The position numbers and the translations under genes were made by a program. Shown one piece after another: positions 1 to 7,209 of a stretch of DNA of 64,000 nucleotides (position 1 is its first letter; every line of letters begins with the position of its first letter). The stretch is taken from contig NZ_JAQQXR010000001.1 of NCBI RefSeq assembly GCF_028595325.1, positions 1,178,001-1,242,000 of the forward strand. Direction: 5' to 3'. Under the pieces are notes generated by a model. It was not told where the DNA came from and searched no databases. It was given only the letters and a program-made list of their open reading frames with translations. Source of the DNA: Janthinobacterium fluminis (GTDB lineage Bacteria; Pseudomonadota; Gammaproteobacteria; Burkholderiales; Burkholderiaceae_D).

Positions 1-118
1 GTATCGCCGCCTGCAACACGTGGCCGCCCAGCGTGGCGCCGTGCGTCATGTTGAACGCCCCCTTCCAGGACTTGGCCAGGCCGGTGCGGGCGGTGGATAC
101 GATGACGGCATCAATCAT
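1..118 (-). CDS. Acetyl-CoA acyltransferase (thiolase), N-terminal part, runs off the left edge
   Basis: About 39 codons are present, reading MIDAVIVSTARTGLAKSWKG and onward with a GATLGG stretch. This is the characteristic thiolase N-terminus (VSTARTGLAKS), so the enzyme should catalyse thiolytic cleavage or formation of acyl-CoA in fatty-acid or acetoacetyl-CoA metabolism. The ATG is well supported by a strong AGGAG ribosome site seven bases upstream on the minus strand. The catalytic Cys and His lie outside the window, so degradative and biosynthetic types cannot be separated. It is divergent from the MFS transporter gene, with about 250 bp between them and no obvious promoter consensus in that gap. 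Confidence 0.82.
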   Translation of the reverse strand, partial: MIDAVIVSTARTGLAKSWKGAFNMTHGATLGGHVLQAAI

Positions 119-372
119 GTTAAGTCTCCTTGTCAGAATGCGTTGATTATTTCCGGTTGCGCCGGGAATCGCTCAAATCAGAATAGCACATATTAGTACG
201 GTCGTTCGTAAATTTGTCGCGGCCTGCGGGAGCTCAATACAGTGGCATTTTGTCAGCCTCGCGTCAGTTTGAAGCAAGCATGGTGTAAGTTTTCACGCCC
301 ACACTCGAAGCGGCAGATGACGTATTTACAAATCTGTCAAAAACAATTTAAAAAAATATACAGGAGACAAAC

Positions 373-2076
373 ATGGCTATCTCAACCGGCAACACCGCCG
401 ACGCGCGGAAACCCAGCCAGAAAGGCGCGCCCATCACGGCGGAGGAACGCAAGGTGATCTTCGCCTCCTCGCTGGGCACCGTTTTCGAGTGGTACGACTT
501 TTACCTATACGGTTCGCTGGCGTCCATCATCGCCAAGCAATTCTTCGTCGGCGACCCCACCACCACCTTCATCTTCGCGCTGCTGGCCTTCGCCGCCGGC
601 TTCATCGTCCGGCCCTTCGGCGCGCTGGTGTTCGGCCGCCTGGGCGACATGATAGGCCGCAAATACACCTTCCTCATCACCATCCTCATCATGGGCGCAT
701 CGACCTTCATCGTCGGCCTGCTGCCCGGCTACGCCTCGATCGGCATCGCCGCCCCCATCATCCTCGTCACGCTGCGCATCCTGCAGGGGCTGGCCCTGGG
801 CGGCGAATACGGCGGCGCGGCCACCTACGTCGCCGAACATGCGCCCGAGGGCAAGCGCGGCGCCTTCACCGCCTGGATACAGACGACGGCGACGCTGGGC
901 TTCTTCCTGTCGCTGATGGTGATCCTGGGCACCCGCCTGGCCGTCGGCGAAGAGCAATTCTCCGCCTGGGGCTGGCGCGTGCCCTTCCTGGTTTCCGTGC
1001 TGCTGCTCGCCATTTCCGTGTGGATCCGCCTGTCGATGAACGAATCGCCGGCCTTCGCCAAGATGAAAGCCGAGGGCAAGACCTCGAAAGCGCCGCTGAC
1101 GGAAGCCTTCGGCAAATGGAAAAACCTGAAGATCGTCATCCTCGCCCTGGTCGGCCTGACGGCGGGCCAGGCCGTGGTCTGGTACACGGGCCAGTTCTAC
1201 GCCCTGTTCTTCATGATCCAGACGCTGAAGGTGGACCTGGCGACGGCCAATGTGCTGATCGCCATCGCCCTGCTGCTGGGCACGCCGTTCTTCATCTTCT
1301 TCGGCACCCTGTCGGACAAGCTGGGGCGCAAATACATCATCCTGGGCGGCTGCCTGGTCGCCGCGCTGACCTATTTCCCCATCTTCGGCGGCCTGACCCA
1401 CTATGCCAACCCGGCGCTGGAAGCGGCCCTGAAGGACTCGCCCGTCGTCGTCGTCGCCGATCCGGCCTCCTGCCACTTCCAGTTCAACCTGACCGGCACG
1501 AAAAAGTTCCCCTCCTCCTGCGACATCGCCACCCAGGTGCTGTCGGCCAGCTCGGTCAACTACACCAAGGTCGACGCGCCGGCCGGCAGTCTGGCGAAGA
1601 TCAAGATCGGCGACAAGGAAATCGCCTCCTTCAACGCCGACATGACGCCTGACAACCTGAACTTCACGGCCGACAGCAAGAAAAAAGAAGCCGACTTCAA
1701 GAAGGAGGCCGGCGCCGCCATCAAGGCCGCCGGCTATCCGGCCAAGGCCGACCCCGAGCAGATCAACAAGCCGATGGTCGTGCTGCTGCTGTTCATCCTG
1801 GTGCTGTATGTGACGATGGTGTACGGGCCGATCGCCGCGATGCTCGTGGAAATGTTCCCGACGCGCATACGCTACAGCTCGATGTCCCTGCCCTACCACA
1901 TCGGCAACGGCTGGTTCGGCGGCTTGCTGCCGACGACGGCGTTCGCGCTGGTGGCCTTCAAGGGCGACATCTACTACGGGCTGTGGTATCCGATCATCGT
2001 CGCGCTGGCAACCGTGGTCATCGGCACCCTGTTCGTCAGCGAAACCAAGGATAACGACATCTACGCGGCCGACTAG
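373..2076 (+). CDS. MFS transporter, metabolite:H+ symporter (ProP/ShiA/KgtP-like) with a large hydrophilic insertion
   Basis: A 567-residue inner-membrane transporter. Near residue 40 it has the MHS-subfamily signature FEWYDFYLYGSLA, followed by GRLGDMIGRKYTF (the MFS loop 2-3 motif), GGEYGGAATYVAEHAP and, in the second half, DKLGRKY. These place it with proton symporters of organic acids or osmolytes; the substrate is not predictable. It is longer than the usual 430-550 residues because of a polar, Lys-rich segment of about 120 residues (roughly 345-465) containing two Cys, inserted between transmembrane helices of the C-terminal half. The start follows an AGGAG site (cAGGAGacaaacATG). It is followed by a perfect inverted repeat without a T-tract. 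Confidence 0.9.
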   Translation: MAISTGNTADARKPSQKGAPITAEERKVIFASSLGTVFEWYDFYLYGSLASIIAKQFFVGDPTTTFIFALLAFAAGFIVRPFGALVFGRLGDMIGRKYTFLITILIMGASTFIVGLLPGYASIGIAAPIILVTLRILQGLALGGEYGGAATYVAEHAPEGKRGAFTAWIQTTATLGFFLSLMVILGTRLAVGEEQFSAWGWRVPFLVSVLLLAISVWIRLSMNESPAFAKMKAEGKTSKAPLTEAFGKWKNLKIVILALVGLTAGQAVVWYTGQFYALFFMIQTLKVDLATANVLIAIALLLGTPFFIFFGTLSDKLGRKYIILGGCLVAALTYFPIFGGLTHYANPALEAALKDSPVVVVADPASCHFQFNLTGTKKFPSSCDIATQVLSASSVNYTKVDAPAGSLAKIKIGDKEIASFNADMTPDNLNFTADSKKKEADFKKEAGAAIKAAGYPAKADPEQINKPMVVLLLFILVLYVTMVYGPIAAMLVEMFPTRIRYSSMSLPYHIGNGWFGGLLPTTAFALVAFKGDIYYGLWYPIIVALATVVIGTLFVSETKDNDIYAAD

Positions 2077-2090
2077 CCCGCGCCCCGCCA

Positions 2091-2120
2091 GTCGGGGTCA
2101 TGGCAAGGCATGACCCCGAC
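2091..2120. repeat. Perfect 12-bp inverted repeat with GGGGTCA core
   Basis: Arms GTCGGGGTCATG and CATGACCCCGAC flank a 6-bp loop just after the MFS stop and before the convergent gene. No T-run follows, so a classical intrinsic terminator is not indicated. The GGGGTCA core recurs in the palindrome near 63.65 kb, suggesting a dispersed intergenic repeat family. Confidence 0.7.
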
Positions 2121-2126
2121 GGCAAC

Positions 2127-2546
2127 TTACTCCGGCGCCAACTGCAGACGGTCGATGCGCGCGCCCTTGCCGAAGGTGACGTCGACCAGCACCGGCCCCT
2201 GCGCGTAGACGGCGCGGTAGCGGTAGACGCGGTTCTCGCCGTCAACCTTGCGCTCAAGCAGTTGCAGCGCCTGCAGCGCCCCGTAGGCCCGCAGGCGCGC
2301 CCCCATCTCCTGGCCCTGCGCCGCGGCGGCCGCCCTTTCCGTGTATCCCTCCATCGTCGCCTTGCCGGCGGCAATATGCAGCAGCACCGCGCGCAACTGT
2401 TCCGTGGTTTCCGGCTCGATGTCGGGAATCGGTTTCGGCGGCCGCGCCGCCGCGGCGCCGGCCTGGGCGGCGGCCGGCGGATCGCCGGCGCCGGCGCAGC
2501 CGGCATAGAGCGTTGCCATCAAGATGGCGGCGTAGCTAAGGCGCAT
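2127..2546 (-). CDS. Small exported protein of unknown function, possible lipoprotein
   Basis: A 139-residue protein with a short hydrophobic N-terminus ending in LYAGCAGAG. This looks like a signal peptide with an imperfect lipobox (Tyr instead of Leu at -3). An Ala/Pro-rich linker follows, then a charged helical part and a C-terminal beta-like part with VYRYRAVYAQGPVLVDVTFG. I recognise no family. The start is supported by an AGGAGG site (gAGGAGGcttacgATG). It converges on the MFS transporter gene and is divergent from the M36 protease. An envelope location is inferred from the N-terminus only. Confidence 0.65.
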   Translation of the reverse strand: MRLSYAAILMATLYAGCAGAGDPPAAAQAGAAAARPPKPIPDIEPETTEQLRAVLLHIAAGKATMEGYTERAAAAAQGQEMGARLRAYGALQALQLLERKVDGENRVYRYRAVYAQGPVLVDVTFGKGARIDRLQLAPE

Positions 2547-2768
2547 CGTAAGCCTCCTCGTTTGGGCTGAATAATTGCCCCATCATAGGCGGGCCTAGCC
2601 CCCTCGTCGAGCAATGTTGCGCATTTGTCACAATATTGAAATATTTGCTTTATGTCAAAAAAACTAGCTATATACTTTATTCACGTTGTTTGATTTGCAA
2701 GGCCCGACGGGGCTTCCACATGAGGCGTCATCAGACGCACATCCTCAACTTTCGCGGAGAGAATACAC

Positions 2769-4889
2769 ATGCGGCATCATCCACGTTCCATCCTGGCATC
2801 TTTGATTGTCCTCGGCTACGCCGGCCTGGCCCAGGCCGGCAGCAGCACGACGGAAAACGTCACGGTCTTTTCCAACACCCGCGCCGGTTCCGCGCAAGCC
2901 GTGCTGCAACGCCACGCCGACCAGTACGGCCTGCCCGCCGACTTGAGCAACCTGGTACTGACCAAGGTGCAGGAATCGCTCACCGGCAAGCACTACCACT
3001 ACCAGCAGATGCTCCGTGGCTTGCTGGTGGACCGGGCCGAGATCATCGTCTCGATCGGACGCAATGGCGAACTGCAAAAAATCTTCAACGAAACCAGGCA
3101 TATCTCCGACAAGGTCGACGCGAACGCCGCCAACCAGTTGTATGTGCAGGCGCAGATCAGCGCCGAAAAGGCGCTCGACCAGGGCTGGAACAATATGAAG
3201 GTGCAAAATCCGCTGGTGGCGCAGCCAACCACCGAGCTGGTGTGGGTGGCCGGCAAGGATGGCGTCACGCTGGCCCACAAGGTGCACATCCAGGCGCAGA
3301 TGCCCACGGGGGGCTTCGTGCAATACCTGAATGCCCATAACGGCGCCTTGATCGACTCCTACTCGACTTCGCTGCCGCGCAAGGGCGCCGAACGCAGCAT
3401 CGCGGCGCGCGCCGCCATCACCGGCCCGCTGCTGGACCGCCAGAGCGCGACGCAGGCCGCCAAGGTGCTGCCATTGGCCCGCAAGGCGGCCGCCGCGACA
3501 ACCGCCCCTTCCGGCATCAACGGCATGGGCCTGGTCTTCGACCCCGATCCGCGCACGGCCCTCAACAACGACACCCTGACCGACTCCTCGCCGGCCTCCG
3601 CCTTCGACGCCGCCTACGCGAACAAGACGCTGGCCGACCTGACCGTCACGTCCGGCGTGTACACGCTGACCGGCCCGCATATCAACATCACCAACATCGA
3701 GGCGCCGAACACGCCGCCGAGCACGACGACGAACGGGGTCTGGACCGCGAAGCGCGGCAACAACGCCTTCGACGACAGCAACGTCTACTTCCACATCGAC
3801 CAGAACCAGCGCTATATCCAGTCGCTCGGCTTCACCGGCACGAAGAGCATCATCAACCGGCCGATCAACGTCGACACCGACGGCCTGGACGGCGCCGACA
3901 ATTCCCATTACAGCCCCGGCAGCCCCGGCAGCGACTACCTGGCCTTCGGCCACGGCTGCGTCAACGACACCGAAGACGCCGACGTGATCCTGCACGAATA
4001 CGGCCACGGCATTCACCACAACATCAACTCGAACTGGAACGGCGGCGATACGGGCGGGATGGGCGAAGGTTTCGGTGACTACTGGGCCGCCTCCTACTCC
4101 TACAGCACGGCGAACGGCAAGGTCTACCATCCGGAATGGGCGTTTAGCTGGGACGGCCACGGCGCCTGCTGGGCCGGACGCATGCTGAACCGCACCGACG
4201 CCAAATACAACAGCAGCAAGAGCTACCCGGCGCACGTCAACATCACCGAGGGCGGCGTGACGTTCCAGTCCGACGAGCTGTGGTCGGCGCCGCTGTACCA
4301 GTCGATGGTGGCGCTGATTGCCGCCGGCAAGCCGCGCGGCAACATCGACAAGATCATTCTGGAGGCGCATTTCGGCCTGGGCTCGAACATCAAGATGCCG
4401 GCGATGGCAACGGCCATCGTCAACGCCGCGCACACGCTGTACCCGGACGACGCCACTTACGAAAACACCTTCCGCGCCAAGTTCGAGGCGCAGAACATCC
4501 TTGGCGCCGTGGTGCCGCCCGGCCCGACCCAGGCTGAGGTGGAAAGCAACAACACCACCGCCACCGCCAACGTCGTCGCCGTCAGCAACACCACGGTGAA
4601 CGGCACGATCAGCGCGGCGGCCGACGTCGACTACTTCAAGGTCAGCATCCCGGCTGGCCGCTCGCTGACGCTGACGCTGGCGCCAAACGGCACCTCGGAC
4701 TACGATCTGGAGCTGTATAACGCCGCCGGCACGAAAATCGGTTCCAGCACCAACGGCACCGGCGTGGCGGACAACATCAGCTACGCGAACTCCGGCGCGG
4801 CGCCGCTGGCCGTGTACGCCAAAGTGTTCTATTACAGTGGCGGCACGGGTACGGCGAACGGCAAATACACGCTGAAAGCGAAGTGGTAA
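2769..4889 (+). CDS. Secreted M36/fungalysin-like metalloprotease with C-terminal PPC domain
   Basis: A 706-residue exported zinc metalloprotease. The signal peptide ends at about residue 24 (GLAQA/GS). A propeptide-like region follows, then the catalytic domain with HEYGH at about residue 408 (zinc-binding HExxH) and GMGEGFGDYWA downstream, which supplies the third zinc ligand Glu as in M36 enzymes. Residues 585-706 form a bacterial pre-peptidase C-terminal (PPC) domain (VESNNTTATAN, DVDYFKVSIPAG, DYDLELYNAAG), usually removed after secretion. The start has a GGAGAG site. A TATACT at 2671-2676 could be a -10 element but has no convincing -35. A strong terminator follows the stop. Extracellular proteolysis is the likely role. 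Confidence 0.88.
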   Translation: MRHHPRSILASLIVLGYAGLAQAGSSTTENVTVFSNTRAGSAQAVLQRHADQYGLPADLSNLVLTKVQESLTGKHYHYQQMLRGLLVDRAEIIVSIGRNGELQKIFNETRHISDKVDANAANQLYVQAQISAEKALDQGWNNMKVQNPLVAQPTTELVWVAGKDGVTLAHKVHIQAQMPTGGFVQYLNAHNGALIDSYSTSLPRKGAERSIAARAAITGPLLDRQSATQAAKVLPLARKAAAATTAPSGINGMGLVFDPDPRTALNNDTLTDSSPASAFDAAYANKTLADLTVTSGVYTLTGPHINITNIEAPNTPPSTTTNGVWTAKRGNNAFDDSNVYFHIDQNQRYIQSLGFTGTKSIINRPINVDTDGLDGADNSHYSPGSPGSDYLAFGHGCVNDTEDADVILHEYGHGIHHNINSNWNGGDTGGMGEGFGDYWAASYSYSTANGKVYHPEWAFSWDGHGACWAGRMLNRTDAKYNSSKSYPAHVNITEGGVTFQSDELWSAPLYQSMVALIAAGKPRGNIDKIILEAHFGLGSNIKMPAMATAIVNAAHTLYPDDATYENTFRAKFEAQNILGAVVPPGPTQAEVESNNTTATANVVAVSNTTVNGTISAAADVDYFKVSIPAGRSLTLTLAPNGTSDYDLELYNAAGTKIGSSTNGTGVADNISYANSGAAPLAVYAKVFYYSGGTGTANGKYTLKAKW

Positions 4890-4903
4890 GCGAGCCGGAA
4901 AGT

Positions 4904-4937
4904 AAAAAGCCCATCTGACACAGATGGGCTTTTTTTT
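4904..4937 (+). terminator. Intrinsic terminator, probably bidirectional
   Basis: An 11-bp perfect stem (4907-4917 with 4921-4931), a 3-base loop and a run of eight T lie 17 bases after the protease stop. The arm is preceded by five A, so it may also end transcription of the convergent small gene on the minus strand. Confidence 0.93.
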
Positions 4938-4957
4938 CGCGCCGCGAAACGCCGCGC

Positions 4958-5176
4958 TTACTTCGAGGCGGCGCCCCCCAGCAGTTTCTGCCGTTCGCGC
5001 TCGTACTCCTCGTAACTGGTGCGGTTGCGCTGCAGGCAGGCGTTGCGCTGTGCCGTGTCGACGAGGCTGTTACAGTATTCGGCGACGCGGTCTTGATTGA
5101 TGTCGTAAATGACGCTGCAAGCGGAATTGGCAATGGCAGCCAGCGGGAATATCAGGAACTTCATTGGATTCTTCAT
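4958..5176 (-). CDS. Small exported protein, probable lipoprotein
   Basis: A 72-residue protein starting MKNPMKFLIFPLAAIANSAC, a short signal sequence ending at a Cys; the lipobox is weak (Asn at -3). The mature part (SVIYDINQDRVAEYCNS, then RNACLQRNRTSYEEYERER) carries two further Cys and a charged helix. The frame stays open upstream to 5254, but that extension overlaps an intrinsic terminator (5212-5240) and has no better ribosome site, so the start at 5176 (or the ATG at 5164) is preferred. The family is not recognised; a periplasmic or outer-membrane location is inferred. Confidence 0.68.
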   Translation of the reverse strand: MKNPMKFLIFPLAAIANSACSVIYDINQDRVAEYCNSLVDTAQRNACLQRNRTSYEEYERERQKLLGGAASK

Positions 5177-5211
5177 TAGCGAACGTGATTTATTGACATG
5201 AAACGGAAAAT

Positions 5212-5240
5212 AAAAAAACCGGGCGATATATAGCGCCGGC
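5212..5240 (-). terminator. Intrinsic terminator for the M14/hydrolase pair
   Basis: Read on the minus strand, a GC-rich stem (about 5234-5240 with 5219-5225, one bulge) has an AT-rich loop and is followed by seven T (5212-5218). It lies about 75 bases after the alpha/beta hydrolase stop. Confidence 0.7.
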
Positions 5241-5313
5241 TTCGCTCCGAGCACCAGATACGGATATGCCGCTAAATTAAGTCTACCATGCTGACCGGCG
5301 CTGTTTCAAGGTT

Positions 5314-6069
5314 TTACATATTTCCCGGATGCAACCATTGGGCGACCTGCGCCGCCACCCAGGCGCCATCGTCGAGCGGCAGGTCGTGCCCGGCGTCGGG
5401 ATGCAGCGCGCAGGCGGCCCGCCAGTGCGCCGCCAGGCGCAGCGAACAACTGGCGTCGACCAGGCGGTCGGCGCGGCTGGCTAGCACCAGCACGGGCGCG
5501 GCGGGCCGCCGCGCGGGCGCGCGGTAGCGGGCGGCCGACAGCAATTGGCGCAAGGCATTGGCGCGCGTGACCGGATATTCGCGCTGGTAGGCGATCCAGC
5601 GCGGCAGCAAGGGCGCGCGCCCGTCGTCCGCGCTGCTGGTCAAGCGCAAGATGAGCGCCTCCTGGCGGGCCAGCCCGCCCAGCGCCGCCAGCGCGACGAG
5701 GGCGGCGTAGTTTTGCCAGCGCAGGCGCCGGTAAAACGGGCTGAACGGCCGCATGCTGGTGTTGATCAGCACCAGCGCGGCGATTTCCTGCGGATAGCGC
5801 GCCGCCCATTCGACGGCCAACATGCCGCCCAGCGACAGCGCCAGCAGGTGATACGGTGCGGCGCAGCCCCGCTCCGCCAAGTCGCGGCGGCAAAATTCGA
5901 CCATGTCGGCCACCCGCTGCGCGCTGGCCATGGCGTGGCGCTGGCCGTTGCCGGGCAAGTCGGGCGTGACGATGTGCGCGTCCGGCACGGCCGCGCGGAA
6001 GACGCCGGGAAAGGCATCCCAGTGGCGCTGCTCGCGCATCAGCCCGCGCAGGAACACCCAGTTGCTCAT
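5314..6069 (-). CDS. Alpha/beta hydrolase
   Basis: A 251-residue alpha/beta-fold hydrolase. Visible elements are an N-terminal WVFLRGLMRE strand-loop, the nucleophile elbow ALSLGG (Ser in the x-L-S-L-G context), ASRADRLVD carrying the acid residue and PDAGHDLPLDDG with the catalytic His. The substrate is unknown; the elbow and size fit small esterases or bioH/pimeloyl-type enzymes without identifying one. The start ATG overlaps the stop of the upstream M14 gene (ATGA), so the pair is translationally coupled. A terminator lies about 75 bases after the stop. The frame is open further upstream, but that part is only the shadow of the M14 gene. Confidence 0.85.
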   Translation of the reverse strand: MSNWVFLRGLMREQRHWDAFPGVFRAAVPDAHIVTPDLPGNGQRHAMASAQRVADMVEFCRRDLAERGCAAPYHLLALSLGGMLAVEWAARYPQEIAALVLINTSMRPFSPFYRRLRWQNYAALVALAALGGLARQEALILRLTSSADDGRAPLLPRWIAYQREYPVTRANALRQLLSAARYRAPARRPAAPVLVLASRADRLVDASCSLRLAAHWRAACALHPDAGHDLPLDDGAWVAAQVAQWLHPGNM

Positions 6070-7163
6070 GGCCGGCGCGGCGTGTACCAGCGCGCCAGCG
6101 CGTCGGCCTGGCGGGCGCCGCGCGCCGACCCCTCCGGCAACCAGCGCTGGTGGCCGCAGGCGGCGCGGGCGAGAAAATCGAGCCAGACCGTGTGGCTGCG
6201 CAAGACCCGCTGCAGGCGGTGCTCCGGCTTGGGGTTGAACATGCCGAGGCGGCTGAACAGCTGCAGCGGATTTTTCTTCACCCACAGCCAGGAACCCATT
6301 TCCAGCGTCAGCGGCAAAAACACCCGCTCGCTGGCGCTGACGGCGTTCAGATACAGATAGTCCCACAGGTCGCCGTGGGTGCGGTACTGCAGGCTTTGCG
6401 GCTCGAACACATAATTGTGGTTCGGATGGCTCTGGGTAAACAACTGCTCCAGCGCACCGATGTCGGCCAGATGGGCGATCGGCGTCGTCGTGTGGGCGTG
6501 CGGGAACCAGATACGGTCGCGCAAGCCGAAACCGGAATGGCAGTCCAGCGCCAGGCTGAAGCTGCGCGGCAGCAACTGCTGTTCGACGACGCGGCAAACG
6601 GCCCGGCTTTCCGCCTCCATCGGTTCGCCCAGCGGCCCGCGATACCAGGGCAGGCGCGGGCTGAAGCGCTGCCCACCCAGCAGGAAGGGAACTTTCTCCA
6701 GCGAATCGACGGGGGCGTTGCGCATCAGGTCGACGCCGTGCGGGTTGCAGCGGGTCGAGCGCCACATGCCGCCGGGGTTCACCAGCGGCATGAACACCAG
6801 GCGCACGGCCTGCAATTGCTGATGCAGCACATGGTCCCAGCGCAGCCGCGCCAGCATGCTTTGCAGGAAGGATAGCAGCACCTGGGTGCCGATCCGCTCC
6901 AGGCCGTGGATGCCGCCGAAAAAACCGACGGCCGGCACGTCCAGGCTGGGGTTGCCCAGCGCAAGCGTATACACCGGCAATTCGCGGGCGCCGACGCGCA
7001 CCGCGCAACTCATGTTCACCTCAAGGTGCGCGCCGCCCTCCTCGATCAGGCGTTCCAGAACCAGCAATTCGGGCAGTTGGGACTCGATCATGTCGGGGGC
7101 GTTGTCGCGGTGGTGAAGCATATAGTATCTGCTACGCCGCGCCGCGGATACCGTTGCCGGCAT
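6066..7163 (-). CDS. M14-family zinc carboxypeptidase / aspartoacylase-like protein
   Basis: A protein of up to 365 residues. The zinc site is visible as GGIHGLERIG (His and Glu of HxxE) and ALDCHSGFG (third ligand His). CNPHGVDLMRN matches the substrate-binding NxxGVDLNRN loop, and LTLEMGSW carries the catalytic Glu. This fits M14 peptidases or desuccinylases acting on small amidated or peptidic substrates. There is no signal peptide, so it is cytoplasmic. The start is uncertain: ATGs at 7163, 7121 and 7091 are all possible and none has a clear ribosome site. It overlaps the downstream alpha/beta hydrolase by ATGA and lies 46 bp after the GGDEF/EAL gene, which may share the transcript. Confidence 0.82.
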   Translation of the reverse strand: MPATVSAARRSRYYMLHHRDNAPDMIESQLPELLVLERLIEEGGAHLEVNMSCAVRVGARELPVYTLALGNPSLDVPAVGFFGGIHGLERIGTQVLLSFLQSMLARLRWDHVLHQQLQAVRLVFMPLVNPGGMWRSTRCNPHGVDLMRNAPVDSLEKVPFLLGGQRFSPRLPWYRGPLGEPMEAESRAVCRVVEQQLLPRSFSLALDCHSGFGLRDRIWFPHAHTTTPIAHLADIGALEQLFTQSHPNHNYVFEPQSLQYRTHGDLWDYLYLNAVSASERVFLPLTLEMGSWLWVKKNPLQLFSRLGMFNPKPEHRLQRVLRSHTVWLDFLARAACGHQRWLPEGSARGARQADALARWYTPRRP

Positions 7164-7209
7164 AAAAAGCGCCGCCTTGAACGCCCTTCAAAACGGTCCG
7201 GCCCCGGCC

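Noticed and set aside
5177-5254. Longer start for the small lipoprotein (MLGAKPALYIARFFYF...)
   Set aside because: The extension covers an intrinsic terminator for the upstream hydrolase gene and hides the signal sequence inside the protein.
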